Shown here piece by piece: positions 9,241-19,640 of a stretch of 64,000 nt of DNA. Source of the DNA: Anaerolineaceae bacterium (GTDB taxonomy: Bacteria; Chloroflexota; Anaerolineae; Promineifilales; Promineifilaceae); NCBI GenBank assembly GCA_002699125.1, contig PABI01000152.1:1-64000 (forward strand). Direction: 5' to 3'. The first letter of the stretch is position 1, and each line of letters opens with the position of its first letter. The notes beneath the pieces were generated by a model. It was not told the DNA's origin. It worked only from the letters and a program-made list of their open reading frames with translations, and searched no databases. The translations under genes and the position numbers were made by a program.

Positions 9241-11573
9241 ATTGGAATTTCAATCTGAAACGTCGTTCCCAAATGGATCGGGCTGGATTCGATCTTTATC
9301 GTCCCACCGAACATTTCGACGAGGCTGCGTGCAATGTATAATCCTTGCCCAGACCCGTCAGTGCGTGATGTATACCCCAATAAAAACACCTTTTCCCACA
9401 GCTTGCGATGAATGCCCGGCCCATTGTCCGTTACTAAGATACGAACAATAGGTTTTTGAACAGTGTGTATTTCTTTCGACTCAATACTGATTAATCCATT
9501 ACGGTTGCGTACTGTAGGGATTTGCTGTACTGCATTAAGTATTAGGTTGAGTAAAACTTGGTGCAATGCTGTAGTATTGCCCACCACTGTCGGTAAATTA
9601 GAGGCAATATCAGTCTTGATCTCGATATGTTGGTAACGGGCCAGAGGCGTAGCCACTTTTAGGGCTTGCTGTATAGCTCGATTAACATTAGCTGCTCCTT
9701 CCTCATCTTGGGCCATCAGCTGTTGGAACAGAGATACTGTTTTACGTAATCCTTTAATTGTTTTCAGAACGCTGACCAGAGTTTTTTGCATTTGGTTATA
9801 GGCCACTGAATCCGACAAACCAGGATTATCATTTTGTAATGCACTGCATTCTTCTTGCAGACAGCTCACACTTAGGTTAATGCTAGACAACTTGTTGTTG
9901 ATTTCATGGTGTAATCCTGTTGCCACTTGCCCGGTTAGCAACAAAGCATTAAGTTGTTGCATGCGCTTGGCAAATTGATCTTGTTCAATGACTGTTGCCA
10001 ACAATGTTGCACTAGCCATTGCGTCGCGCATTCGATATTTATGAAATGCTTTTCGATCCCGATGGAATATAAACAAAGCGTAATCAGCACTGGACTGAGT
10101 CGGGATCGGGACACCAATGCAAGAGCCAAATGGAAAAAGAGCCAACAACTTTTCAAAGCGCAATTTACCGATTGTATCTGCACTGTTTTCTATAACCGGT
10201 TGCTGTTCCCGAACCACATCCCCAACAGGGCTTTGGTGTAAGCTGTAAAGAGCTCCATCATTGAATATACAGTTACCGATTTGAGTCACAATCGATGTAG
10301 TATTGGCGAAGCGAGCAAGCTGGAAAATAATCCCATTTTGTGCATGAGTTGTTTCAATCAACGACATCAAAATCTTATGTAGACGTTGATCAGTTGTGGT
10401 ATCAGCCGGCAAACTGGTCGTAAGGGTGGCGATATCAGGCACACCGCTAATGGCTGACTGTTCCTCCGGACGCCAAGTCTCCACTTCCCCAGCTTCAATT
10501 TGTCGCAAGATGTCCACGATTTCGTCTGTATCTAGTGGTTTGGGCAAAACGGCAATTACATTAAGGGCTTCAATTTGCGAACTGTGTGCGGCTAAAGTTT
10601 CAGAGTCGCTCATAACAACAATCTCAGTATTGGCCAATTGCTTAGCCATTTCCGCGACAAACTGTAGACCATCATCCCAGTGTATTTGGATATCTACTAA
10701 GAGAACAGCATATGATCGCTGGGACAACGCATCACGTGCCGACTCTAAGTTCATAGCTCCTTCTGCTTCATAGCCTAGATGTCGCAAATGTTGCACTAAC
10801 GGCTCACAAATCCCAATTTCATCGTCAAGGATAAAAACAGGACCGAGTTTCGGCATGGGTATTGGCCAATTGTCAAGTGTAGTGTCAGCTTCGGGATCAT
10901 AATCAGGCACCTCTGTTTGTATGGTTTGTATACGTTGCCAGACTTCGGCTGCTTCATTGATTTGGCGAATGCGCTGACGCATGCTTAAGCGTATGCGACG
11001 TTCTTTATGATCAATGTAAGTAATGATTGCCTCTACCTGATCGCCAACCCAAACAATGTCTTCAGGTTTATCAACAGGTTGCAAAGCTAGCTGATCGCGT
11101 GTTATGAGACCATCCACGCCGGGGACGATCTCAATAAAAACACCGAACGGTTCCAAGCTCTTGACTATACCGCGTATAAGTTGTCCTGTTTCATGTTTCT
11201 CTATGAATGATTCCCATGGGTCGGGAATAACAGCTTTAAGACTCAAGCGCAACGATTGATCTCTGGTGGGCAGCTCGATTACAATAGCACTAACAGTTTG
11301 ACCTACAGTGACCAATTGGCGCGGGTCACTAGACCCTCCCCAAGACACATCTCGACGATGGACATAACCGATTGAACCATCCTTCATACGGACAAAGACA
11401 GCGTATGGCAGCGTTTTTTCTACAGTAACTTCTACCTGTTCCGCAATTACGTAAGGGGCACCTCTACTCACCATAACATTTTTTACCTTTAAATAATGTG
11501 TGATACCTTCAGCATAACAGGAAATCGAGTAGAAAAACTCACAGCTTTTCAACAATTTGCTCACATTTTCCAA
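9219..11573 (-). CDS. Histidine kinase with two N-terminal S1-like domains plus REC and GAF-like regions
   Basis: Two S1-like OB repeats (VTVEKTLPYAVFVRMKDGSIGYVHRRDVS...; GQLIRGIVKSLEPFGVFIEIVPGVDGLITRDQLA...VEAIITYIDHKERRIRLSMRQ); REC (VFILDDEIGICEPL...VLLVDIQ); HK core LHHEINNKLSSI...NLILNAVQQI...VTDNGPGI...GSGQGLYIARSLVEMFGG. Confidence 0.85.
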   Translation of the reverse strand: MENVSKLLKSCEFFYSISCYAEGITHYLKVKNVMVSRGAPYVIAEQVEVTVEKTLPYAVFVRMKDGSIGYVHRRDVSWGGSSDPRQLVTVGQTVSAIVIELPTRDQSLRLSLKAVIPDPWESFIEKHETGQLIRGIVKSLEPFGVFIEIVPGVDGLITRDQLALQPVDKPEDIVWVGDQVEAIITYIDHKERRIRLSMRQRIRQINEAAEVWQRIQTIQTEVPDYDPEADTTLDNWPIPMPKLGPVFILDDEIGICEPLVQHLRHLGYEAEGAMNLESARDALSQRSYAVLLVDIQIHWDDGLQFVAEMAKQLANTEIVVMSDSETLAAHSSQIEALNVIAVLPKPLDTDEIVDILRQIEAGEVETWRPEEQSAISGVPDIATLTTSLPADTTTDQRLHKILMSLIETTHAQNGIIFQLARFANTTSIVTQIGNCIFNDGALYSLHQSPVGDVVREQQPVIENSADTIGKLRFEKLLALFPFGSCIGVPIPTQSSADYALFIFHRDRKAFHKYRMRDAMASATLLATVIEQDQFAKRMQQLNALLLTGQVATGLHHEINNKLSSINLSVSCLQEECSALQNDNPGLSDSVAYNQMQKTLVSVLKTIKGLRKTVSLFQQLMAQDEEGAANVNRAIQQALKVATPLARYQHIEIKTDIASNLPTVVGNTTALHQVLLNLILNAVQQIPTVRNRNGLISIESKEIHTVQKPIVRILVTDNGPGIHRKLWEKVFLLGYTSRTDGSGQGLYIARSLVEMFGGTIKIESSPIHLGTTFQIEIPICGKGSN

Positions 11574-11697
11574 TGCTTTATGGGAAATCTATTGATCTGC
11601 TCCCAAAAATTGATTCTTGGGGATTGGTAACCATCCCTTAAACTCGAGCCAACTATAATTGGACTCCTTGCAAATGATGAGCATCTAACATATAGAG

Positions 11698-12528
11698 TCA
11701 CCGGGCTAATCTTATCGCCACACCTGTCAGAACCCTCCAGCCAAACCTATCTTTTTCAATAAACCCAGCGGCCTGCAATTCGGATAAATAACCACCAACT
11801 GTTGATTTCGACCGTCCGATTCCCACCGCCAATTCGGACAATGTCGCGTTCGGTCTTGTTCGGATAACTTCCAGTAGCTGTTGCATGGCTTCCTGCTTTT
11901 TGGACGTTCGTTGTTGCCGTGCCAATCCGATTGTGTCAGATTCGGACGGTTTTGAGCCACTATTTCCATTTGAGTGCGATTGAATCTCAATTTTCAGTTT
12001 GCCCTTTTTTTCGGTCAATCGTCCGATTTCCCCTTCCAATTTTTCAATTGTTTCCGAACGATTCCGAACAAGCTTGTTCAACTCGGATTCCTTCTCCCGG
12101 ATTTCCCGAACGATTTCAGCCAGACTGTTTTGTACTTCCAACCGAACGGCCGTTTCCTTCAACTGCGTCAATAACAGCTCAAAAGAGAGGAATAAAGCCA
12201 CCGGCGGAATGGCGGCCAGGAACTGAGCCAGCAGCTCCTGTTGGGCATGAATAATATTCAACACCACACTCAACAGTGTAAACACAGAAACCAGCACCCA
12301 AGGATACACAGTCCGTTCTCGCGTAAGGTTAGCTCGCAAAACGCTCAAGCTAAAAACGATAATCGCACCGTCAATGATGACTGGATAAAGCCAGGCGAGC
12401 TCCTCAGCCACACCAATCTGAACCGCCAAATCCTTGAGAGATTCAAAGGACAGAAAGAAGGCACTGCCGGCCAGAAACAACACCAGCAGTGCCGAAAACA
12501 GGGAAATGAGGTGATTAATGCGCTGCAT
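11698..12528 (-). CDS. DUF2637-like 4-TM / coiled-coil / wHTH protein, repeat copy 2
   Basis: Four hydrophobic helices, coiled coil, then HTH ATLSELAVGIGRSKSTVGGYLSELQAAGFIEKDRFGWRVL. Confidence 0.88.
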   Translation of the reverse strand: MQRINHLISLFSALLVLFLAGSAFFLSFESLKDLAVQIGVAEELAWLYPVIIDGAIIVFSLSVLRANLTRERTVYPWVLVSVFTLLSVVLNIIHAQQELLAQFLAAIPPVALFLSFELLLTQLKETAVRLEVQNSLAEIVREIREKESELNKLVRNRSETIEKLEGEIGRLTEKKGKLKIEIQSHSNGNSGSKPSESDTIGLARQQRTSKKQEAMQQLLEVIRTRPNATLSELAVGIGRSKSTVGGYLSELQAAGFIEKDRFGWRVLTGVAIRLAR

Positions 12529-12775
12529 GATTCACCTCTGTTTTCTCTGGATAAATGGGAAAAGTCAGACTAAATGGGAAGTTCGTTTTGGTTTGATATT
12601 TGCGGGGAGATTGCTATCACATTGTTAGAACAATGTAAAAATTCCATAGTCCCAAGCCAGCTTGATTTTGGACCCAGGCGAGTGTTTGTACTGTTTTCTG
12701 CCTGGCATTTTCGCTCTCTTTGATGTCTCAGTTTACACTGATTTTAGCGTCCAAATAAAACGCCCAAATTACACT
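12529..12775 (-). repeat. Conserved leader of DUF2637-wHTH copy 2
   Basis: Same leader; palindrome-like 12613-12629; distal end ctcagtttacactgattttagcgtccaaa. Confidence 0.8.
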
Positions 12776-13163
12776 CTGGAAAATGGTCGATTTTGTGGCA
12801 ATAGAAAGGCGCAAAAATGGATACTATGAATTTTTACGGGTCAATAAACCTAAGCACATTCTATCTCCAGGGAATGACTTTCCGTTGCCGGGCTGATTCT
12901 TGCTTTTCTTCTTGGTTTCAAAGGTTGTGCTACCTCTTAACTTCCTATGTATGCCAGCTCACGAATATTCATAGTATCTGATTTAACCCGAGGGGCATTT
13001 TATGCTATCATGTTGAAGAATCTGCACATTTGCGTTTTGTACCGTCTTTACCGATAGCTTCAAACTTTTCTGAGTGGTCACCTCTGCCCATAGAAGTCAT
13101 CGCGAATCACCTCTCTGTCCTCTTCACTTTGATGATTTGTGGCTCAACCGATAGGGAGACTTC

Positions 13164-14660
13164 ATGTGCGACATCCAAATCATTCAAGTCATTGGAAATA
13201 ATCCCGACCTTTCCTCTATCACCGTTTACGGGACCATCGAAGATTGTTTTGCCAACGTTGAAGGTCAGCGGCTCCATGTCCAGGTTGGTTGTACACCGGA
13301 AACCATTATTGGATTCAATCCGCAAGATGAGTTTCTCGGAACGTTCGTTGATGCAGATGAACTATTTATTGACCTCGATGGAAATTGGTATGCGGTATTC
13401 AACAACCCTGAGATTTGCCGTTGTGGAAGACAGATTGTTGTTAAAGTCAGTTGCGAAACCAATGAAGATTGTGTTGCCACACTCGTTGTAGATTCTCTGC
13501 CTTGTGTTGAATGTCCGGATATATTTAATCTGTCGGATGTTGGTGACGATGTTGTGCCTTCTCCGGTTCCAACTTGCAATCCCGACGGCACGGCGACCGT
13601 AACGTTAACACGCCAGGTCGAAAACGATACGAGCATGGCTGTGCTGTTCCAAATCATCCCTGGCCATCCGGATGGGGTAATTGAAGCGGGAGGAACGGCC
13701 GCGTTTAGCCCAGGCGAAAGCGGTTCCGTTTCCGCAACCATCCGCTATCCCACCCTCAGCACCCCGCAACCTTACATCGTCATTCTCGATACAGCAGGCG
13801 AGCCGCTCGGATGTCCGCCTGTGCCCATAGAAGTGGCGCAAATGCCCTCGTGCTGTCCCGATATCGAAATCAACAGCATCGAAATCCGTGAGTGCCTCGT
13901 CATCGTCAAAATCGAGCCGACATCCTTGCCCGAAGGATGCACGTTCATCTGGGACTTCGATGCTGATAACCCCGACAGCCAGCAGGAGTATGGGGATATT
14001 GGCCAGAGAAACCACACGTACGCTCAACCAGGCGACTACCGCATCGTTGTTCGCGTCTCTTGTGGAGAATGCCTAAACGAGGCTGAAACAGAAATCGAAA
14101 TAAGAGCCTGCCAGAGCGACGACGACTGCTCGTGGTGGGACCCACGATGCTGGGACTGGTGCGCCATCTTGCGCGTGATGCTCATTGTCTCTATGGCAGC
14201 CGCGTCATTTTTGTGGTTTGTTGTGGCGTGCGCGCCGGGCGGAGCGGCTCTTGTTAAAGTGGCGATAGCTGCTTCGGCTGCAGCGGTCGTTCTGGTCGGC
14301 GTCTGGTGGGCTTTGTGTGGAGACCAGTGTGATTGGCTCCTTATCTCCTGGCAGGTTCCGCTTATCATTGGCATCGTCGCGCTGTTCTTGGCTCCCTGCT
14401 CATGCACATGGTTGCTTTGGGCCGGGTTAGGTTTGGTCTTGTTGGCAATGGTGGACTTTTTCCTGTGGCTCGATAAATGTGAACCCAGTCGATGCAAGAT
14501 TGTTCAGGAGCTGCTCTTTGTGTTTGCAACAGGTGCGGTGACAGCGCTTACCTCCGTAGCGAACTATGCACCTTGCGGAAATGACACTTTGGCAGATTGG
14601 GTAGCGTATACGGCCGCAGCCCTGGCAGCAATCGAAGTGATTGGCTGTGGCGAAGATTAG
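13164..14660 (+). CDS. PKD-like domain membrane protein, Cys-rich, several C-terminal TM helices
   Basis: PKD-like CTFIWDFDADNPDSQQEYGDIGQRNHTYAQPGDYRIVVRVSCGE; hydrophobic stretches from ~aa 335 to the end. Confidence 0.65.
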   Translation: MCDIQIIQVIGNNPDLSSITVYGTIEDCFANVEGQRLHVQVGCTPETIIGFNPQDEFLGTFVDADELFIDLDGNWYAVFNNPEICRCGRQIVVKVSCETNEDCVATLVVDSLPCVECPDIFNLSDVGDDVVPSPVPTCNPDGTATVTLTRQVENDTSMAVLFQIIPGHPDGVIEAGGTAAFSPGESGSVSATIRYPTLSTPQPYIVILDTAGEPLGCPPVPIEVAQMPSCCPDIEINSIEIRECLVIVKIEPTSLPEGCTFIWDFDADNPDSQQEYGDIGQRNHTYAQPGDYRIVVRVSCGECLNEAETEIEIRACQSDDDCSWWDPRCWDWCAILRVMLIVSMAAASFLWFVVACAPGGAALVKVAIAASAAAVVLVGVWWALCGDQCDWLLISWQVPLIIGIVALFLAPCSCTWLLWAGLGLVLLAMVDFFLWLDKCEPSRCKIVQELLFVFATGAVTALTSVANYAPCGNDTLADWVAYTAAALAAIEVIGCGED

Positions 14661-14716
14661 GAGGGAAACTGATGGAACAATCAGAACAAGCTGCTAACAA
14701 TCTAATAAGGGTATTT

Positions 14717-14800
14717 TGTACGTCTTCAAATCTCTGGGGCACTTCGCAGCAAAAATATGATAGACTTATCCTAACAAATACTTGGCAAATCATTCTAGAA
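14717..14800 (-). repeat. Conserved 3' tail of DUF2637-wHTH copy 3
   Basis: tgtacgtcttcaaatctctggggcacttcgcagcaaaaatatgatagacttatcctaacaaatacttggcaaatcatt; homologous to tails at ~42968, 46813 and 51424. Confidence 0.7.
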
Positions 14801-15607
14801 ATCCTGCAGAACCCTCCAGCCAAGTTCATCTTTTTCAATTGATCGAGCCACCTGCAATTCGGACAAATACCCACCAACTGTTGATTTCGACCGTCCGATT
14901 TCAACAGCTAATTCGGACAATGTCGCGTTCGGTTTCGTTCGGATAACTTCCAACAGGTGCTGCATGGCTTCCTGTTTTTTGGTCGTTCGTTGTTGCCGAG
15001 CCCGTCCGATTGTGTCAGATTCGGACGCTTCTGAGCCATTATTTCCGTTCGAGTGTACTTGGATCATGGTTTTTAGTTGGTCCTTTTGTTCTGACAATCG
15101 TCCGATTTCTCCTTCCAATATCTTTATGGTTTCTGAACGCTCTCGTATGATTTCGTCTAGATTAGTTTCCTTCTCTTGAACTTCCCGAACGATTTCATCC
15201 AAACTGTATTGTGCTTCTAGTCGGACAGCTGCTTCCTTCAGCTGCGCCAACAACAACTCAAAAGAGAGAAACAAAGCTACTGGCGGAATGGCAGCCAGGA
15301 ACTGAGCTAGCAGCTCTTTTTGAGCATGAATGATATTCAAAACCACACTCAACAGAGTAAACATAGAAACCAGCACCCACGGATAAATTGTCCGCTCTCG
15401 CGTCAGGTTGGCCCGCAAAACGCTCAGGCTGAAGACGACAATCGCACCATCGATGATGGCAGGATACAACCAAGCAATCCCCTCAGCCACACCAATCTGA
15501 ACCGCCAAATCCCTGAGAGATTCAAACGAGAGAAAGAAGGCACTGCCAGCCAGAAACAAGACCAGCAGTGCCGAAACAAGGGAAATGAGGTGATTAATGC
15601 GCTGCAT
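14795..15607 (-). CDS. DUF2637-like 4-TM / coiled-coil / wHTH protein, repeat copy 3
   Basis: MQRINHLISLVSALL...ATLSELAVEIGRSKSTVGGYLSELQVARSIEKDELGWRVL. Confidence 0.88.
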   Translation of the reverse strand: MQRINHLISLVSALLVLFLAGSAFFLSFESLRDLAVQIGVAEGIAWLYPAIIDGAIVVFSLSVLRANLTRERTIYPWVLVSMFTLLSVVLNIIHAQKELLAQFLAAIPPVALFLSFELLLAQLKEAAVRLEAQYSLDEIVREVQEKETNLDEIIRERSETIKILEGEIGRLSEQKDQLKTMIQVHSNGNNGSEASESDTIGRARQQRTTKKQEAMQHLLEVIRTKPNATLSELAVEIGRSKSTVGGYLSELQVARSIEKDELGWRVLQDF

Positions 15608-15855
15608 GGTTCACCTCAGTTTTCTCTGGATAAATGGGGAAAGTAAGGCTAAATGGGAAGTTTGTTTTGGTTTGATATTTGCGGGCAGATTGCTATCACA
15701 TTGTTAGCACAATGCGATCAATTCATAAACCAACAGCTAGCTTGCATTTGGATTCAAACAAGTGTTTACTCTGTTGTCTGATGGGCATTTTGGCATCCTT
15801 GTTAACTCGGTTTACATTCATTTTGGTGTCCAAAAAAGTGACCGCACTGCAATCC
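15608..15855 (-). repeat. Conserved leader of DUF2637-wHTH copy 3
   Basis: Same leader; palindrome-like 15692-15708; ends cggtttacattcattttggtgtccaaaaaag. Confidence 0.8.
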
Positions 15856-15984
15856 ATTCTTTGTCCGTAGACGAAGAACAGCCAAAGAATCTGTGGCCAT
15901 TGTATACTGTGTTAATCTCGCTGGAACAATACTGGAAGGAAATGCGCATCACCTTTCAGGAACGGCCATTAGCGTTGCCGCTAT

Positions 15985-18510
15985 GTGGTTCAGGCAAAAC
16001 GGTATTTGATGATGCTCATAGATTTGCAAAATCTCTCTAACATCCATAACGCACAAGCAATAGCTTCCGGCGGGAAAGCCCGCGGGCTTTCTAAGCTGCT
16101 GGCTGCCGGTTTTCCGGTGCCGCCAGGGTGGGTCGTTCTGCCAACGGCCTTTGCTGGAGACAATTTAACGGCTGGCGCTCGTCAGCAAATAATATCAGTC
16201 ATTACCACCCATCTTGCCCAGCAGCCCGACGTCACCTTTGCCGTTCGTTCCTCCGGTGCAGATGAAGATTCTGCGACGGCTGCCTTTGCCGGGGTGTTTC
16301 AAACTATCCTTAACGTCGCTTCGCCACAGGCTATACTGGAGGCGGTAGAAACCGTTTACGCTTCGCGCCGCGAGGCCGCCTCTTATCGCCGCGCCCACGG
16401 GCTGGACGAAGCACAAATCATGGCGGTCATCATTCAGGAACTCATTCCCGCCGATTGCGCCGGGGTCTGCCTGGCTGTTGACCCGGTGGCGCTGCGCGCC
16501 GACCAGCTGGTGATCAATGCTGCATGGGGCCTGGGTGCCGGCGTAATGGACGGCCGGGTTCCCAGCGATACCTACTGGCTGGAAACGCCTACATCAATCA
16601 CAACCAGGCAGCAAATTGCCGCAAAAACCACTCAGCTTTCATTGGTAGAGGTCGGCATCGGGGAAACGGCCGTTCCCGCCGACCGGCACCGTGTGCCCTG
16701 CCTGCCACCCGCCTGGCGGAAGCGCATTGCCCAGTTCACATTGGCCCTCACTCGCCACTTTGGCCAGCCCCAGGAAGTCGAGTGGGCAATTGCCCATGAG
16801 CAGCTCTGGATTCTACAAAGCCGGCCGCAAACGGCGCTGCCACCGGCGCTCAACCACGTGTCGCCGTTTCCCGTTACCTGGGAGCCTGAGGCCGCCCGAG
16901 ATTTTTGGCAGTTGATGGAATACAGCCAGGACCAACTGCCGCTGCCGCTGGAACACGATACCATGCACGTGCGGGAAAGCATCCGCGAAGAAACGTGCCG
17001 GATAATGGGTGCCGACAGGAATATGGAGATGCGCATTTGGAACGGCCGGGCTTATTCTCGCCGCTTGCCCCTGAACATCACGGACGCCGACCGTCGCATT
17101 CGGCGCGCCGCCGCAGCCGATCTCCGCCAACGGTTGCAGCAGCAGGGCCAAACAACCTGGGAATATTGGGGGCCTGAAATTATCAGCGCCGTCGAACGGC
17201 TGCGCCGGTTTGACCGGGAGTCGGCCGCTGGCCCGGCACTGGCGGACCATCTGGCAGAAGCACTGGCGGTGCTGCGCCGCCACGCGTCGCTGCATCCCCG
17301 GCTCACTATAAAGCCTCCAGACAGCTATTTTGCCGCATTTTCGGCCGTTTCCGGATTAAAGGATGATGAAGCGAAAACGGCCGCCTATCACCTGCTCGAC
17401 AGTGAAGAAAACAGCCTTACCCGGCTGGTGGACAGCCTCTATGATCTGGCCGTCGCCGCCCGCCAACATCCGACCGTAGCCGCTCTGGTGGCTGACCCGC
17501 CACCACAAGTTGTGGCTCAGCTGGCGGCTCTGCCGGAAGCTAAAGAATTTCTGCAACAATTTTCAGAGCTGCTGACCGTTTACGGTGAACGCCTTGGCGA
17601 AGGGTATGGATCGGAAATGAGCGTGCGCACGCCTACCTGGCTGGAAGCCCCGGCGCGACCGGTGCGCCTGGTTACCGTGTTTCTGGACCCGACCATCCCC
17701 GATCCTGCTGATGTACGAGGGCAAGCGCGTGCCCGGCGGGATCAGCAAGTGACAGCGTTGTGCGCCGACTGTGAGGACGAAACGGCCGTCGCTCATTTTC
17801 GACAGGAGTGGGCCTATGCCCGCCAAATCCTGGTGGTCTTGGAAGACCACAATCACTGGATCGAGCAGGCCACCGGCGGACAGGTGCGGCTGGCCGTAAT
17901 GGCTGCCGCCCGCTGGCTGGTCGGACAAAATGTGCTGCCGGAACCAGACACAATCTTCTGGCTGACTTTTGATGAAATTCTCGGCGCTTTACGCACCAGT
18001 GTGCTGGAAACTGACCTCATTGCTCAGCGGCAAACCCAGTATGCTCATTGGGCCACACTGACCCCGCCACCCATCCTAGGCGTGCCAACAGTCTTGCTGC
18101 CCTCCCGCCCTGAGATGGCAGATATACCAGTTGAAGAGGAAAATGAGGTAGAAGATGGCCGCTTACACGGTCTTGGCGCCAGCGCTGGGCAGGTTCAGGG
18201 GCAGGTGCGCGTTTTATCCAAAGCGGATCCACAAATGGATATCCAGCCTGGGGACATATTGGTGGCCGTTAACGCCGGACCCTTATGGACGCCGTTTTTT
18301 CCCATCTTGGGCGGTCTGATTCTGGAAGAAGGCTCACTTGGTCAGCATGCCGCCGTCACTGCTCGTGAATATGGCATTCCCACGGTTATACACGTTCCCC
18401 TTGCTACTCACCGCCTGACCGATGGCGAGTGGGTAACCGTTGACGGCACAAATGGTATTGTATTCCATACCTCAGTTGAGGATTTGGTAGTGAACGAAGG
18501 CGACTTATGA
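15985..18510 (+). CDS. PEP synthase / pyruvate phosphate dikinase-like enzyme
   Basis: ASGGKARGLSKLLAAGFPVPPGWVVLPTAF...FAVRSSGADEDSATAAFAGVFQTILNV (PPDK_N-like); C-terminal mobile-domain motif GGLILEEGSLGQHAAVTAREYGIPTVIHV. Internal Met at 16012 is an alternative start. Confidence 0.85.
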   Translation: MVQAKRYLMMLIDLQNLSNIHNAQAIASGGKARGLSKLLAAGFPVPPGWVVLPTAFAGDNLTAGARQQIISVITTHLAQQPDVTFAVRSSGADEDSATAAFAGVFQTILNVASPQAILEAVETVYASRREAASYRRAHGLDEAQIMAVIIQELIPADCAGVCLAVDPVALRADQLVINAAWGLGAGVMDGRVPSDTYWLETPTSITTRQQIAAKTTQLSLVEVGIGETAVPADRHRVPCLPPAWRKRIAQFTLALTRHFGQPQEVEWAIAHEQLWILQSRPQTALPPALNHVSPFPVTWEPEAARDFWQLMEYSQDQLPLPLEHDTMHVRESIREETCRIMGADRNMEMRIWNGRAYSRRLPLNITDADRRIRRAAAADLRQRLQQQGQTTWEYWGPEIISAVERLRRFDRESAAGPALADHLAEALAVLRRHASLHPRLTIKPPDSYFAAFSAVSGLKDDEAKTAAYHLLDSEENSLTRLVDSLYDLAVAARQHPTVAALVADPPPQVVAQLAALPEAKEFLQQFSELLTVYGERLGEGYGSEMSVRTPTWLEAPARPVRLVTVFLDPTIPDPADVRGQARARRDQQVTALCADCEDETAVAHFRQEWAYARQILVVLEDHNHWIEQATGGQVRLAVMAAARWLVGQNVLPEPDTIFWLTFDEILGALRTSVLETDLIAQRQTQYAHWATLTPPPILGVPTVLLPSRPEMADIPVEEENEVEDGRLHGLGASAGQVQGQVRVLSKADPQMDIQPGDILVAVNAGPLWTPFFPILGGLILEEGSLGQHAAVTAREYGIPTVIHVPLATHRLTDGEWVTVDGTNGIVFHTSVEDLVVNEGDL

Positions 18511-19323
18511 TGACATATTACTCAGAACCCTCCAGCCAAACTCACCTTTATCAATAGATTCAGCTACCTGCAATTCGGACAAATAACCACCCACAGTCGA
18601 TTTCGACCGACCGATTTGAACCGCCAATTCGGACAAGGTCGCGTTCGGTTTCGTTCGAATAATTTCCAACAATCGCTGCATGGCTTCCTGCTTTTTGGAT
18701 GTTCGTTGGCGTCGTGCCCGTCCGATTGTGTCAGATTCGGACGGTTTTGAGCCACTATTTCCGTTCGAGTGTACTTGAATCTCGGTTTTCAGTTGGCTCT
18801 TTTGTTCATTCAATCGTCCGATTTCCCCTTCCAGTTTTTCAATCTTTTCCGAACGCTCCCGTACGATTTTCTCCAACTCGGATTCCTTCTCATGGATTTC
18901 CTGAACGATTTCATCCAGACTGTTTTGAGCTTCCAACCGAACGGCCGTTTCCTTCAGCTGCGTTAATAACAGTTCAAAAGACAAAAACAAGGCAATTGGC
19001 GGAATAGCAGCCAGAAACTGAGCTAGCAGCTCTTGTTGAGCATGGATGATGTTCAACACCACACTCAGTAAGGTGAACCCCGAAACCAGCACCCATGGAT
19101 ACATAGTCCGTTCCCGCGTCAGGTTGGCCCGCAGGACACTCAGGCTGAAGACGATAATCGCACCGTCAATGATTGCCGGATACAGCCAGGCAATCTGCTT
19201 AGCAATGCCAATCTGAACCGCCAAATCTCTGAGAGATTCAAAGGATAGGAAGAAGGCACTGCCGGCCAGAAACAAGACCAGCAGTGCCGAAACAAGGGAA
19301 ATGAGGTGATTAATGCGCTGCAT
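18505..19323 (-). CDS. DUF2637-like 4-TM / coiled-coil / wHTH protein, repeat copy 4
   Basis: Same architecture; 3' end overlaps the convergent PPDK-like gene by 6 bp and lacks the conserved tail. Confidence 0.88.
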   Translation of the reverse strand: MQRINHLISLVSALLVLFLAGSAFFLSFESLRDLAVQIGIAKQIAWLYPAIIDGAIIVFSLSVLRANLTRERTMYPWVLVSGFTLLSVVLNIIHAQQELLAQFLAAIPPIALFLSFELLLTQLKETAVRLEAQNSLDEIVQEIHEKESELEKIVRERSEKIEKLEGEIGRLNEQKSQLKTEIQVHSNGNSGSKPSESDTIGRARRQRTSKKQEAMQRLLEIIRTKPNATLSELAVQIGRSKSTVGGYLSELQVAESIDKGEFGWRVLSNMSS

Positions 19324-19560
19324 GGTTCACCTCTGTTTTCTCTGGATAGATGGGAAAAGTCAGTCTGAACGGGAAGTTTGGTTTGGTTTGATATTTGCGG
19401 GCAGATTGCTATCACATTGTTGGCACAATCCGTAACCCAACAACCAATATGAATTTGAACTTAGGTAAGTGTTCACGCTGTTTTCTTCTGGGCATTTTTG
19501 ACATCCTTATTGTCTGAGTTTAAACTAACCTGGGTGTCCCAAAAGCACCCCACTACAAGG
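19324..19560 (-). repeat. Conserved leader of DUF2637-wHTH copy 4
   Basis: Same leader; palindrome-like 19408-19424; ends gagtttaaactaacctgggtgtcccaaaag. Confidence 0.8.
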
Positions 19561-19640
19561 CGAATAACAGCATCTCAGATCCAACTTGGCCGAAAATTTA
19601 CCCAAACGACCGTGTGTGACAGAACTGGAGGTTTCGCCCG

